Program-made: the position numbers and the translations under genes
From: Massilia sp. BSC265
GTDB lineage: Bacteria > Pseudomonadota > Gammaproteobacteria > Burkholderiales > Burkholderiaceae_D
Assembly (NCBI RefSeq): GCF_000740675.1
Contig: NZ_JPXI01000039.1
Span: 62,001-126,000, forward strand
DNA length: 64,000 nucleotides
Direction: 5' to 3'
Notes under the pieces: generated by a model
Database searches by the model: none
The model's input: only the letters and a program-made list of their open reading frames with translations
What the model was told of the DNA's origin: nothing
Shown: one piece after another, positions 1-9,099 of the stretch
Layout: each line of letters begins with the position of its first letter
Position numbering within the stretch: position 1 is the first letter of the stretch

Positions 1-501
1 GATGATGATGAAGGTCAGCGCCTGCTGGACGGTCGCGAAGACGTCCGTCCCCGCCAGGTGCAGAATGACGAGCGTGCCCAGGAGGAGCAGCGCCCAGCCC
101 ATGCTCGGCATGATGCTCGGGAAGAGCTGGCTGATCACGCTATCAAACAGCATCAGTTCGGCCGAGAAGCCGAAAATGGCCGGCACGACATAGCCGGCAA
201 AGACGGCGAGGATCGCCGGAAAGTGGCCGACGGTCACTTCGGCATAGGTACTGATGCTGCCCGCCTGCGGCAAGGACAGCGACAGCTCCGCGAAGGTGCA
301 GGCATTACACAGCGACAGCACAAGCGCCGCCGCAAACGCATACACAAAGACCGGGCCGCCCAGGGCCAAGCCCTGCAGCAGCGATACGGTGCTGGTCTGG
401 CTGACGACAACGCCGATCGCAATCGAAAAGAGTGCAAAAAAACCTAGTGTGCGCCGTACTGGTGGCGCCGCGCAGCCAGGGCCGCGGTGGGGTGTGTTCA
501 T
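1..501 (-). CDS. APC-family amino acid/amine permease, N-terminal part (runs off the left edge)
   Basis: This is a partial gene: 167 codons are open from an ATG at 501 to the first base of the window. An AGGAGA ribosome binding site precedes the ATG. The product is strongly hydrophobic, with about five membrane segments. It opens with an APC-type first helix (GFFALFSIAIGVVVSQT, about residues 20-36), has a small-residue second helix and a CTFAELSLSLPQAGS stretch typical of the conserved region after helix 2. Such proteins are inner-membrane secondary transporters of amino acids or amines. It lies downstream of an EutR-like regulator and an aldehyde dehydrogenase in the same direction, so ethanolamine or a related amine is a reasonable substrate guess. 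That guess is context only. Confidence 0.85.
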   Translation of the reverse strand, partial: MNTPHRGPGCAAPPVRRTLGFFALFSIAIGVVVSQTSTVSLLQGLALGGPVFVYAFAAALVLSLCNACTFAELSLSLPQAGSISTYAEVTVGHFPAILAVFAGYVVPAIFGFSAELMLFDSVISQLFPSIMPSMGWALLLLGTLVILHLAGTDVFATVQQALTFIII

Positions 502-642
502 CGGTGTCTCCTGTTGGATTTATCTGGCTGCCGACGATTGCATGCTTGGCAAGCGTCTTGACAGGCTGATTCGATCCTAACGAGGAGACGATCCGCTGCG
601 ATAGCGAAAACTGGCAATCTTCGCCAGCCTCGCCGAAGGTGC

Positions 643-1659
643 TTACTGCACGATGCGCCCGCCAGCGCGCAAGGTCTCTGATGGAAGCTCGCCGAACAGC
701 CGCTTGTAGTCGCTCGACAGCTGGGACAGGTGCCAGAAACCCCAGCGCGCCGCCATGTCGCCGATGGTCCCGGCGCCGCGTGCGTTGAGCAGGTCGCGGT
801 GCAGTCCATTCAGGCGCACCACCTTCAGGTAAGCCGCTGGGCTCATGCCGATCACCTGAGTGAAGCAGTACTGGAGCGTGCGGCGGCAGGTAAAGGTCTG
901 CTTGCACAGGTCGAGTACCGTCAGCGGGCGGTCTGGATTGGCTTCGATATAGTTGCGGGCCAGGCTGACCACCTTGCGTGCCTTGCGTGCCTCGGGTTCG
1001 CCAGGCCCTGCGGTAGCCAGACCAAGGTATTCGTCGACCAGCCCTACCAGTTCACTCACCAGCTGGTTGCGCGCCTCCCTGGGCGCCAGCAGGCAAGGCG
1101 TATCCGACATGGTCTGCAAGGCCATGCCGAGGCGCTGGCGCAGCGTTGCGGCCAGCACCGGGCTGTGCACATGGTTGGCGGCGCCGGCGAGCAGCCGGTG
1201 GCCGTCGAGGAAGGTCCTACCGTCTCCCGCTGGAATCATCGAGAGCGGCACCGTCACGCTCATCAGGGTGCAGTTCGGCGGCGTGCTCAATTCAAGACTG
1301 GCGTGATCGCTGAGCGCGGTCACGTGATCCATACCCACGCTGTGGCCGCGCCAGCGCGCCTCGCCTTCCAACCCAGCAAAGACGCCAAGTGCAATGACAC
1401 CAGAACGGCCCGGGCCTACTTCGAACACCGCCTGCGAGGTCTTTTCCTCGAACAGCTGGATATCGCCGACCAGGGCTTCGGTAATCTGGCCGCTGAAGCG
1501 GCCTTTCGACAACTGGTCGTAGGTCTGGCTCCACCCGGTGAGCACCCGCTCGTGCTGCCACAGGTTGGACGTCTGGACGGTCTTGCGAAAGGCTCCGGAC
1601 GCATTCGCGTCCTGCGGTGCGGCAAGCGCGGCGCCGGTGTGTTGCTCGCTGAAGATCAT
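643..1659 (-). CDS. AraC-family regulator, EutR-like
   Basis: This 338-residue cytoplasmic activator has a C-terminal AraC double helix-turn-helix. The helix-turn-helix region carries LTVLDLCKQTFTCRRTLQYC and WGFWHLSQLSSDYKRLFGE, which closely resemble the E. coli ethanolamine regulator EutR. The N-terminal part also matches that family (GWSQTYDQLSKGRFSG). I chose the ATG at 1659 because GGAG sits seven bases upstream. An in-frame ATG at 1710 would add 17 residues but has no ribosome binding site. The neighbours are an aldehyde dehydrogenase upstream and a permease downstream, all on the same strand. This fits control of amine catabolism that yields an aldehyde. No eutBC is visible in the window. 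Confidence 0.9.
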   Translation of the reverse strand: MIFSEQHTGAALAAPQDANASGAFRKTVQTSNLWQHERVLTGWSQTYDQLSKGRFSGQITEALVGDIQLFEEKTSQAVFEVGPGRSGVIALGVFAGLEGEARWRGHSVGMDHVTALSDHASLELSTPPNCTLMSVTVPLSMIPAGDGRTFLDGHRLLAGAANHVHSPVLAATLRQRLGMALQTMSDTPCLLAPREARNQLVSELVGLVDEYLGLATAGPGEPEARKARKVVSLARNYIEANPDRPLTVLDLCKQTFTCRRTLQYCFTQVIGMSPAAYLKVVRLNGLHRDLLNARGAGTIGDMAARWGFWHLSQLSSDYKRLFGELPSETLRAGGRIVQ

Positions 1660-1795
1660 GTCTCCGCTCCAAGATGGATTTGCATGAGATGGCTCTTGCG
1701 GCCAATTCATTCAGATATTAACAAATCCAGCCAAGTATGTCAGCGGTGTTACAAAATCCTCCGCGAGCTGTTGTCTACGGGTTAACCAGGTCCGT

Positions 1796-3220
1796 TCAGC
1801 CTTTCATGATCTTGACTGTCTGGATGCTGGTGAACTCTTCCAGGCCCTGGCGACCGAAGCCGACGCCGAGGCCCGACTGCTTCACGCCGCCGAACGGCGC
1901 ATCCGGCTGGACGGCCCCGTGTTCGTTGATCCACACGGTGCCGCATTCGAGCCGGCCAGCCACCTGGGCCGCAAGCGCAAGATCGGACGACCAGACCGAT
2001 CCGCCCAGCCCGTTCGGGTTGTCGTTCGCCAGGCGGATCGCCTCCTCCACGTCGCGATAGGCAATCACCGGCAGGATCGGACCGAACTGCTCCTCGTCGA
2101 CCAGGCGCGTGCCGTTGCTCAGGCCGGTCACGATGGCAGGCTCAAAGAAGTAGCCCTTTCCGTCCCGTGCCGCGCCACCGCTGAGGAAGCGGCCGCCCTG
2201 CTCGCGTGCATCGCGTGCCAGCGCCGTGACGATGTCGAGCTGACCGCGGTTCTGCAGCGGACCGAGTTCGATACCCGGCTCCATGCCGTTGCCAACCTTT
2301 GCCCGGCTTGCCAGGCTGGCCAGCTCGGCAGCCAGTTCCTCAACCTGGGATTCGTGCACGTACAGGCGCTTGAGGCAGGCGCAGGTCTGGCCATTGTTGT
2401 GGAAGCCCGCACCGAACAGCTTTGGCGCCAGCGCCTGGACGTCGGCGCCGGGCAGCACGATGCCGGCGTCGTTGCCGCCGAGCTCGAGCGTGAGGCGCTT
2501 GAGGCTGACCGCGGCGCCTTCCATGATGCGCTTGCCGGTGCGGGTCGAGCCGGTGAACACGATCTTGTTGACGTCGGGATGGGCGGTGAGCGCCGCGCCG
2601 ACCTCCCCGCCGCCAGCCACCATGTTGAGCACGCCCGGCGGGAGGATTGCATTGGCGAGCTCCACGAAGCGGCTAGTGGCGACCGGCGTGAACTCCGACG
2701 GCTTGATGACGACGGTATTCCCGGCGCGCAACGCGGGAATGAGGTGCCAGATGGCGATCATGAGCGGCCAGTTCCACGGCGTAATCGAAGCGACAACGCC
2801 GAGCGGCTTGCGATGCACCTCCACCCGCGCCTGTGCATTGTCCTGGATAACTTCCGGGGCCAAGGGCAGGTCGGCCGTCACATGCGTCCAGGCGATGGCG
2901 CCGCCGAGCTCCATCCCTGCGCCGACATTGTTGAGGCCCTGCAGCGGCTTGCCAGTCTCGCGCGTCACCAGCTCCATCAGCTCGGACATGTTGGCGTCTA
3001 GTGCCCCGGCCAGCGCGTGCAGCATGGCCGCGCGCTCGGCAGCCGGCGTCGCGGCCCAGCCCGGGAACGCGGCGCGCGCCGCGGCCACGGCGGCATTCAC
3101 GTGTTCCGGGCCTGCGGCGGCGACACGCGCGAACGGTTCTTCCAGCGCTGGATCGACGATGTCGAGGTAACGGCCGGTTTCCACCGGCACACCGCCGATA
3201 TGCATGGGATAGGTCTTCAT
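1796..3220 (-). CDS. NAD(P)-dependent aldehyde dehydrogenase
   Basis: This is a 474-residue aldehyde dehydrogenase, the usual family length, oxidising an aldehyde to its acid in the cytoplasm. Visible landmarks are TPWNWPLM in the Rossmann region, KPSEFTP, FTGSTRTGKRIME, the general-base glutamate in LELGGNDAG and the catalytic cysteine in NNGQTCACLKR. The C-terminal EEFGPILPV-type and PFGGVKQSGLG motifs are also present. The start at 3220 follows an AAAGGAGA site; an upstream extension to 3331 is not protein-like. It is transcribed towards the EutR-like regulator. Acetaldehyde from ethanolamine, or an aminoaldehyde, is the likeliest substrate by context, but motifs alone do not separate these. 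Confidence 0.93.
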   Translation of the reverse strand: MKTYPMHIGGVPVETGRYLDIVDPALEEPFARVAAAGPEHVNAAVAAARAAFPGWAATPAAERAAMLHALAGALDANMSELMELVTRETGKPLQGLNNVGAGMELGGAIAWTHVTADLPLAPEVIQDNAQARVEVHRKPLGVVASITPWNWPLMIAIWHLIPALRAGNTVVIKPSEFTPVATSRFVELANAILPPGVLNMVAGGGEVGAALTAHPDVNKIVFTGSTRTGKRIMEGAAVSLKRLTLELGGNDAGIVLPGADVQALAPKLFGAGFHNNGQTCACLKRLYVHESQVEELAAELASLASRAKVGNGMEPGIELGPLQNRGQLDIVTALARDAREQGGRFLSGGAARDGKGYFFEPAIVTGLSNGTRLVDEEQFGPILPVIAYRDVEEAIRLANDNPNGLGGSVWSSDLALAAQVAGRLECGTVWINEHGAVQPDAPFGGVKQSGLGVGFGRQGLEEFTSIQTVKIMKG

Positions 3221-3410
3221 TGCGTGTCTCCTTTGTCGGCTCTGCCTGCAAAGCCATGATGGTGTCGTTGTCCTTCGGATCGGGCCATGGACAGGATGGC
3301 CAGATCGTATCCCCCGGAACCGCATGTGCAATATCGAAAACTGGCAAATGTGGCGCCGCTGCGGGATTTACGGATTGACGCGGTGCCGATGCGCTGGGTA
3401 GGATGGCGCC

Positions 3411-3467
3411 ATGAACTTCACCCCCCTGTCCCCTGCCAGCTATTACGCCTACCGCATCCAGCGGTAG
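3411..3467 (+). CDS. putative tyrosine-rich leader peptide of tyrS
   Basis: This is an 18-codon ORF starting 143 bases before tyrS. It encodes MNFTPLSPASYYAYRIQR, with three tyrosine codons in four positions (3441-3452) plus one phenylalanine. AGGA lies seven bases before the ATG. Placement of clustered Tyr codons directly ahead of tyrosyl-tRNA synthetase is the hallmark of ribosome-mediated attenuation, as known for pheM-pheST and the trp/his leaders. The Tyr-Arg codons and the stop codon lie inside an 8-bp hairpin (3448-3468). No obvious sigma-70 promoter could be fixed upstream. The coding potential is seen directly; the regulatory role is inference. Confidence 0.65.
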   Translation: MNFTPLSPASYYAYRIQR

Positions 3468-3549
3468 GGGCTTGTACGCAACCCGGACCGCTTCAGGGAA
3501 CGGGTTGGCGCATTCGAGGTTCCCTGGCAGTCCCACCTACCTAGGAACC
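3448..3549 (+). promoter_or_regulatory. putative attenuator: mutually exclusive hairpins before tyrS
   Basis: Several pairings compete here. Hairpin A is 3448-3455 with 3461-3468 (8 bp, 5-base loop) over the end of the leader peptide. Hairpin B is 3479-3485 with 3501-3507. Hairpin C is 3494-3501 with 3519-3526 (8 bp, perfect). B and C share base 3501, and the 3' arm of B lies in the loop of C, so they exclude each other. Hairpin D is 3518-3523 with 3544-3549; it buries the tyrS ribosome binding site AGGA (3543-3546) and competes with C for 3519-3523. GGTAGG at 3463-3468 can also pair with CCTACC at 3536-3541. No T-run follows, so control of translation initiation is more likely than of termination. 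The ON/OFF order cannot be settled by eye. Confidence 0.55.
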
Positions 3550-3553
3550 AGAC

Positions 3554-4774
3554 ATGCATACCCAGTCCCACGACCTTCTCCACCTGCTCGAAGAGCGAGG
3601 CTTCATTCACCAGGGTACCGACCAGGATGGCTTGCGCGCCAAGCTGGCAGCCGGCCCGGTCACCGCCTACCTCGGCTTCGACGCCACTGCCGACAGCCTC
3701 CACGTCGGTCACCTGCAGGGCCTGATGCTGATGCGCTGGCTCAAGCAGGCCGGCCACAAGCCGCTGCTCCTGATCGGCGGGGCCACCACCCGGATCGGCG
3801 ACCCGAGCTTCCGTGACACCTCCCGCCCGGTCCTCGACGAAGCCAGTATCCAGGCCAACATACTCGGCATCAAGAGTGCTTTCGAACGCTATCTCGGCGC
3901 AGACGTTCCGCTGGTCGACAACGCCGACTGGCTAGATGGACTGGGCTACCTCGATTTCCTGTCCCAGGTCGGCCGGCACTTCAGCGTCAACCGCATGCTG
4001 ACGTTCGACGCGATCCGCACCCGCCTGGAACACTCGCTGTCCTTCCTGGAGTTCGGCTACACCCTGCTGCAGGCGCACGACTTCACGGAACTTGCTCGGC
4101 GCCATGGTTGCACCCTGCAGATCGGCGGCGCAGACCAGTGGGCAAACATCATCAATGGCGTGGACCTGGGCCGACGCCAGGGCCTGGAGCTGTTCGGCCT
4201 GACCATGCCTCTGCTTGCCACCGCGGATGGGCGCAAGATGGGCAAGTCAGCCAGCGGCGCGGTGTGGCTCAATGCCGACCGGCTGGCGCCTTTCGATTTC
4301 TGGCAATTCTGGCGCAATTGCGACGACCGCGATGTGGGACGCTTCCTGGCGCTGTTCACGGAGTTGCCGATGGACGAAGTCCGCCGACTGGGTGCGCTGG
4401 AGGGTGCGGAACTGAACGAGGCCAAGATCATACTGGCCACCGAAGCGACGCGCCTGGCACATGGCAGCGACGCGGCCCAGTCCGCCCGTAGCGGAGCCGC
4501 CAGCCTGTTCGGACAAGGGGCACTGAACGAGGACATCCCGACGCTGCAGTTGGCGCCAGCGCGTCATGCTGCCGGCGTCACGCTGGCCGAACTGGCGGTG
4601 GAAGCCGGGCTGGCTGCATCGCGCAGCGAGGCACGGCGCCTCGCCGCAGGCGGCGGCTTGCGCCTCGATGGTCAGGCAGTGGCAGACGCCGAGCAGACGC
4701 TGCCATCGGGCGCCGGCCAGTGGCAACTGTCTGCGGGTCGCAAGCGTCATGCCCGGATCGTCGTGGAGGGGTAG
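3554..4774 (+). CDS. tyrS: tyrosyl-tRNA synthetase
   Basis: This is a 406-residue class I synthetase that charges tRNA-Tyr with tyrosine. The HIGH-type signature is HVGH (residues 50-53) and the KMSKS-type signature is KMGKS (228-232). Between them lie the tyrosine-pocket motifs [11 protein letters not shown] and GGADQWANI. The C-terminal 60 residues ([20 protein letters not shown]) form the S4 RNA-binding domain. The ATG at 3554 has AGGA seven bases upstream, and that site is caught in a possible hairpin. It stands alone between an aldehyde dehydrogenase and a chemoreceptor rather than in a housekeeping cluster. It could therefore be a second, inducible TyrRS; whether another copy exists cannot be seen here. 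Confidence 0.95.
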   Translation: MHTQSHDLLHLLEERGFIHQGTDQDGLRAKLAAGPVTAYLGFDATADSLHVGHLQGLMLMRWLKQAGHKPLLLIGGATTRIGDPSFRDTSRPVLDEASIQANILGIKSAFERYLGADVPLVDNADWLDGLGYLDFLSQVGRHFSVNRMLTFDAIRTRLEHSLSFLEFGYTLLQAHDFTELARRHGCTLQIGGADQWANIINGVDLGRRQGLELFGLTMPLLATADGRKMGKSASGAVWLNADRLAPFDFWQFWRNCDDRDVGRFLALFTELPMDEVRRLGALEGAELNEAKIILATEATRLAHGSDAAQSARSGAASLFGQGALNEDIPTLQLAPARHAAGVTLAELAVEAGLAASRSEARRLAAGGGLRLDGQAVADAEQTLPSGAGQWQLSAGRKRHARIVVEG

Positions 4775-4819
4775 ATCCAGGCGGGCGTCACTCGCACCGT
4801 ACCCGGGGCGAATTGTCCA

Positions 4820-6832
4820 TCATGGCAGTGCCGCCGCTGCATGAGTCAGCGAATAGCCCTGTGCATTGGAAGTCGCCGACGTGCCAGCAACTTCGCCAGG
4901 CACCGAGGCGATCTGGAAGGCGTTCACCAGGCGAACCAGGGTCGCGGCCTGCTCTTTCAGGCTTTCGGCCGCGGCGGCTGCCTCTTCGACGAGCGCCGCG
5001 TTTTGCTGTGTCACGCCATCCATCTGGCCCACTGCCATGGTGACCTGTCCGATACCGCTGCTTTGCTCCGCACTGGCGGCGGCTATCTCGGCGATGAGAT
5101 CGGCAACCTTACCGACGCTGCAGACGACTTCATCCATTGTTCCGGCGGCGCTCCGTACCAGCTTGTCGCCGCGCGCCACCTCTTCAGCGGAAGCGAGGAT
5201 CAGGCTCTTGATCTCCTTCGCCGCGCCGGCGCTACGCTGGGCTAGGTTGCGTACCTCGCTGGCAACGACGGCAAAGCCGCGCCCCTGTTCACCCGCGCGT
5301 GCCGCTTCGACGGCGGCATTCAGCGCCAGGATGTTGGTCTGGAATGCGATGCTATCGATCACGGAGGTGATTTCCGCAACCTTGTCCGATGCCGTACTGA
5401 TCGAGGCCATCGTCTGCGCGACTTCCGCCACCACCGCGCCGCCACGCCGCGCCACCGCCGAGGCACCGGTGGCCAGCATGCTTGCCTGGGCCGCGCTGTC
5501 GGAATTCTGCCTGACCGTACTGGCCAACTCTTCCATTGATGCGGCCGTCTTCTCCAGCGCGCTTGCCTGCTGCTCGGTGCGGGCCGACAGGTCCGCATTG
5601 CCTTGGCTGATTTCACTGCTCGACATCGCGACACTGGCCGAACTATCGCGCACGCGGGACAGCAACTGCTCGATCCTGGAGACGAAGCGGTTGAAGCCAT
5701 CGCTGATGGCAGCCAGTTCATCTTTTCCTTTCACGCCCAGCCGCCTGGTCAGGTCGGCATTGCCCCCGGCCAGCTGCTGCATTGCGGCAGCCAGGTCGCG
5801 CAGTGGCGCCATCATGTGGCGCAGCACGAACACCATCGCGACCGCGGCGAGAACCGCACATAGCGTGGACGTAAGCAGCGTATCGATCAAGAGACTGCGC
5901 GCCGGCGCCAATGCCAGCGCCTTCGGGAAGGACAAGCGTACCGCCCAGGGCAGCATGTCGTCGTGCAGGCGCACGGGCTGCAGGAGATGCACCTTGCCCT
6001 GCGCCTCATACGTGTAGGCGCTGCCGTCACGGACAGCGGCGCGCGCCGCTGGCGGCAGGTCACCTGCCGCCAGTCCGTTGCGCGCGGCGTCCGGATGTCC
6101 GACGTACAGGCCCTGGTTCGAAATCAGCGCCAATTCGCCACCTTCGGTCGTGTGCATGTTGGCGAGCATGGCAGCCAGCTCGGACAGCATGAAGTCTCCG
6201 GTGACCACGCCCCTGGCCTGGCCATGGACGACAATCGGCACGACAAGGGACGCCATCAGCACCTGCTTGCCGTTCAATGGAAACGAGTTGGGCTCGCTGA
6301 AATAGCGCTTCCCCGTCCTGAGCGGAACGTCATACCAATCGTTCACGCCAGCGGTCGATGCGAACTCGATCGGGGCGACATTGAATCCGCCTGCCGGGTT
6401 ACGCGTGTGGTAAGGCATGTAGCGGCCAGTGGCGTCGTAAGCCGGGCCCTGGCCGGCAAATTCGTTGTCCTTTCCGTCGAGCGCATCGGGCTCCATCACG
6501 ATCGCAATGCCGATCAGGTCGTGCATCCGCTGCAGCGCCGCCTTGCTGACCGCGTCCGCCTGGCTGCGGCTCAAGGCTTGATCCGACGCCAATGTTGCAC
6601 CGACGGTGCCGGCGATCGTCGCGACAGCCTCCAGATCGCCGTTCAGGCGGCTGTGCAGCGTTTTCGCGGCTGCCTCGGCCGAAGCGCGCCCGAGCTCGAG
6701 TGCCGCTTCTTCGGCACTGTCGTGGGTTTTCATACCGGTTACGGCGGCGGTGATCGCCAGGCATCCGATCAGCAATGCGCTGGCGGCAGCGCAGATCCGG
6801 ACGTTAAGCGATAGATTGTCGAGTGCTTTCAT
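4820..6832 (-). CDS. methyl-accepting chemotaxis protein with periplasmic Cache-type sensor
   Basis: This is a 670-residue inner-membrane chemoreceptor. Transmembrane helix 1 covers about residues 8-33 and helix 2 about 300-325. The 270-residue periplasmic part between them looks like a double Cache ligand-binding domain ([26 protein letters not shown]). A HAMP domain follows ([17 protein letters not shown]), then the cytoplasmic signalling hairpin with the conserved tip [20 protein letters not shown]. There is no C-terminal methylesterase-tethering pentapeptide. Cache receptors often sense amino acids, organic acids or amines; the ligand is unknown. The start has only a weak GGGA site. No che genes are nearby, so it feeds a distant chemotaxis array. 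Confidence 0.94.
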   Translation of the reverse strand: MKALDNLSLNVRICAAASALLIGCLAITAAVTGMKTHDSAEEAALELGRASAEAAAKTLHSRLNGDLEAVATIAGTVGATLASDQALSRSQADAVSKAALQRMHDLIGIAIVMEPDALDGKDNEFAGQGPAYDATGRYMPYHTRNPAGGFNVAPIEFASTAGVNDWYDVPLRTGKRYFSEPNSFPLNGKQVLMASLVVPIVVHGQARGVVTGDFMLSELAAMLANMHTTEGGELALISNQGLYVGHPDAARNGLAAGDLPPAARAAVRDGSAYTYEAQGKVHLLQPVRLHDDMLPWAVRLSFPKALALAPARSLLIDTLLTSTLCAVLAAVAMVFVLRHMMAPLRDLAAAMQQLAGGNADLTRRLGVKGKDELAAISDGFNRFVSRIEQLLSRVRDSSASVAMSSSEISQGNADLSARTEQQASALEKTAASMEELASTVRQNSDSAAQASMLATGASAVARRGGAVVAEVAQTMASISTASDKVAEITSVIDSIAFQTNILALNAAVEAARAGEQGRGFAVVASEVRNLAQRSAGAAKEIKSLILASAEEVARGDKLVRSAAGTMDEVVCSVGKVADLIAEIAAASAEQSSGIGQVTMAVGQMDGVTQQNAALVEEAAAAAESLKEQAATLVRLVNAFQIASVPGEVAGTSATSNAQGYSLTHAAAALP

Positions 6833-7005
6833 GTCATCCCAGAGTTATTCGATTAACGGGTCGGACATGTCCTCCGGTGCGGGCGCAAGTCCACCCCGAG
6901 TGGATCACGCACGTCTACCGGAAGATTATCGAGTTTTGGCAAAACCAACTATTCGCTGCGGTCCTGTTGCCTGACTGCAACGAGTTGATGATGTGCTGGA
7001 TTGCG

Positions 7006-8232
7006 CTAAGGGGCGCTACTGGAACGTGTCTGCCTGCGATGCAGTGCAAGACCCAGCAGCGAGAAGGTGCTGACGCTCAGGATCACGCCGGCCATGGCCA
7101 GCCCTCGTTCATCGTGCAGGAGGCTGACCGCGACACTCGCAAGCGCACCAAGTCCGAACTGGGCTGCGCCGAACAGTCCCGCAGCCGCACCGGACTGGTT
7201 GGGAAAACGCGCCATCAGTAGACCGATTCCATTGGCGCCGAGGAGGCCGGTCATGCTGACCACGGCGAACAATCCGATCATCGCCACCCAAACTGATGCT
7301 CTGCCCAGGACGGCTGCGAGCAGCAGCATGGCACCGGCCAGGGCAAGCACGCAGCCGATACGCATCATCGCTTCAGGTCCTGGATGGGTCGCACAGCGCC
7401 GGTTCACGAAGTTGGCGAGGAAGATACCAAAGGCATTCGCCGCGAATACCAGGCTGTACTGGACCGGCGTGAATCCATGTAATTCGATGAAGTAGAACGG
7501 GCCGGCCGTGATGTAAGCGAACATTGCGGCAAACGACATGCCGCCGGCCAGCAGCAGCCCGACCACCGCCCGGTCGCCAAGCAAGCTGCGGTAGACGCCA
7601 AAAAGCTTCATGGGCGAGACCTGAACGCGCCGTTGCGGCGGCAGCGACTCGGGCAACATCGTCCAGACCACGGCGAAAGCGAGCAAGGCCCATGCTACCA
7701 GGGCAGCGAAGGTGCCGCGCCATCCAAACAGCGTCATCAGGCCGCTGCCGGCCAGTGGCGCAAGCAGGGGCGCAAGCGCGCTCACCATCGCCAGGAGCGA
7801 CAGCATCCGGATCGCCGCGACTCCGGGAAACAGGTCCCGCACCACGACACGCGACAGCACGAATGCGGCGCCACCACCGAGGGCCTGCAACAGACGGGCC
7901 GCAATCAGTTGCTCGACCGAGCCTGCCATCATGCAACCCAGGCTCGATAGCGCGAACAAGGCGACGCCGCCCAGCAGCACCGGCCGCCGGCCGAGGCGGT
8001 CGGACAATGGCCCGCAAAACAGCATGCCGATCGTGAAGCCGGCCAGGAAAAGCGTCACCGACAGCTGCACCGCGGATGGGGTGGCGCCGAGCTCGGCCCC
8101 GATCGTCGGCAGTGCGGGCAGATACAGGTCGATGGCGAGCGCCCCGAATGCGGCAAGCATGCCCAGCAAGACCGTCATGCGGCCCTCGCTCGGCCGGTCG
8201 ACGGACGCCGTCACGGGTTGGTGGATGCTCAT
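7006..8232 (-). CDS. Bcr/CflA-type MFS drug exporter
   Basis: This is a 408-residue, twelve-helix major facilitator protein of the inner membrane. The segment between helices 2 and 3 carries the MFS motif A as GPLSDRLGRRPVLLGG. The early LAIDLYLPALPTIGAELG stretch is characteristic of the Bcr/CflA subfamily, whose members export bicyclomycin, chloramphenicol, sulfonamides or cysteine. It is divergent from the MarR-family gene at 8341, with a candidate operator between them, so an inducible efflux pair is likely. The exported compound is not predictable from sequence. Confidence 0.92.
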   Translation of the reverse strand: MSIHQPVTASVDRPSEGRMTVLLGMLAAFGALAIDLYLPALPTIGAELGATPSAVQLSVTLFLAGFTIGMLFCGPLSDRLGRRPVLLGGVALFALSSLGCMMAGSVEQLIAARLLQALGGGAAFVLSRVVVRDLFPGVAAIRMLSLLAMVSALAPLLAPLAGSGLMTLFGWRGTFAALVAWALLAFAVVWTMLPESLPPQRRVQVSPMKLFGVYRSLLGDRAVVGLLLAGGMSFAAMFAYITAGPFYFIELHGFTPVQYSLVFAANAFGIFLANFVNRRCATHPGPEAMMRIGCVLALAGAMLLLAAVLGRASVWVAMIGLFAVVSMTGLLGANGIGLLMARFPNQSGAAAGLFGAAQFGLGALASVAVSLLHDERGLAMAGVILSVSTFSLLGLALHRRQTRSSSAP

Positions 8233-8284
8233 GCCTGCCCTCGCTCATGGTCGGCCGGGACGCGGCCTGGCAAATTCATTCAGA

Positions 8285-8298
8285 TGTGATCGATTACA
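8285..8298. promoter_or_regulatory. putative MarR/HpaR-type operator
   Basis: TGTGATCGATTACA is an almost perfect inverted repeat (TGT-n-ATCGAT-n-ACA). It lies in the 108-base gap between the divergent Bcr/CflA exporter and the HpaR-like regulator. A site there could control both genes. The symmetry is seen directly; the binding protein is inferred. Confidence 0.5.
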
Positions 8299-8340
8299 AT
8301 ACCGCATTTCGATACGCGGCGCTTGCAGCCGCTTTCCGCC

Positions 8341-8844
8341 ATGTCCAAGAAGATCGCGTACCGCAACCTGCCGACCCTGCTGCTGAACGCAAGGGAAATC
8401 ATGCTCGCCCAGTTCCGGCCGATCATCTCGCATTTCGGGCTGACGGAACAGCAGTGGCGCATCCTGCGCACCCTCAGCGACATGGGCGAGCTCGAGCAGC
8501 GCCAGGTGGCCGAAGCCTGCCTGATCGCCGCTCCTAGTCTCACCGGGGTGCTGTCACGCATGGAGGACACCGGCCTCATCGCGCGCACGCGGATGGAGGA
8601 CGACCAGCGTCGCGTCACCGTGCGAATGACGGCGCTGGGCGAGAAGGTGGTCGAGGCCTTGGGTCCGCTGATCATCGCCCAGTACCGTAATGTCGAAAAG
8701 GCGCTCGGGCCGGAGCTGATCGCCGAGGTATTCGGCGTGATGGACCGGTTCATCGGGGCCGCGGCCGAGCATGGCCTGGTACGGCAGGTTGTCCTGCCCG
8801 ACCCCGCCACGCTGGATGCGGATCTGGCACGTCTGCGCAAATGA
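8341..8844 (+). CDS. MarR-family regulator resembling HpaR
   Basis: This 167-residue winged-helix regulator starts MSKKIAYRNLPTLLLNAREI, close to the N-terminus of HpaR, the repressor of homoprotocatechuate degradation genes. The wing region contains ARTRMEDDQRRVTVRMT, the usual MarR 'DxRxxxVxLT' signature. HpaR-type repressors are dimers released from DNA by an aromatic ligand. The ATG at 8341 is preferred over an in-frame TTG at 8323 because homologues start there; neither has a convincing ribosome binding site. No hpa pathway genes are adjacent. Its partner is the divergent exporter, so it may sense an aromatic or drug exported by that pump. Confidence 0.88.
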   Translation: MSKKIAYRNLPTLLLNAREIMLAQFRPIISHFGLTEQQWRILRTLSDMGELEQRQVAEACLIAAPSLTGVLSRMEDTGLIARTRMEDDQRRVTVRMTALGEKVVEALGPLIIAQYRNVEKALGPELIAEVFGVMDRFIGAAAEHGLVRQVVLPDPATLDADLARLRK

Positions 8845-8886
8845 GTCGCCGCGCACTGCCCGGGTTGGGCAGCACGCGGTAGAGTT

Positions 8887-9099
8887 TCAGGCTGCCGGGG
8901 AGTCGACGTTCCTGCGCGCGATGTGGAATGCTTCGCGCAGGACGCCGAGGTCACCGATATGGTTAGACAGCAGCAGGATCAGCTGGGCGTTGAGCATCTT
9001 GCTTTGCTCGTCGTTCAAGTCCTGGTGGGTGTCGACCAACATCTCGTAGAAGGCGTCGTGGTCAGCCACGTTCGGTTCGACGTTCAATCGTGCGTTCAT
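8887..9099 (-). CDS. DUF2783 small protein
   Basis: This is a 70-residue acidic, mostly helical cytoplasmic protein without signal peptide or cysteines. It resembles the DUF2783 family, small proteins of unknown function found beside FAD-dependent aromatic monooxygenases in betaproteobacteria. Its ATG overlaps the stop of the upstream FAD monooxygenase (ATGA at 9096-9099), so the two are translationally coupled. A role as accessory subunit or stabiliser of that enzyme is conceivable, but nothing in the sequence proves it. Confidence 0.8.
   Translation of the reverse strand: MNARLNVEPNVADHDAFYEMLVDTHQDLNDEQSKMLNAQLILLLSNHIGDLGVLREAFHIARRNVDSPAA

Noticed and set aside
3221-3553. T-box riboswitch upstream of tyrS
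   Set aside because: No T-box consensus or specifier-loop layout seen; a translated leader with Tyr codons explains the region better and fits a proteobacterium.
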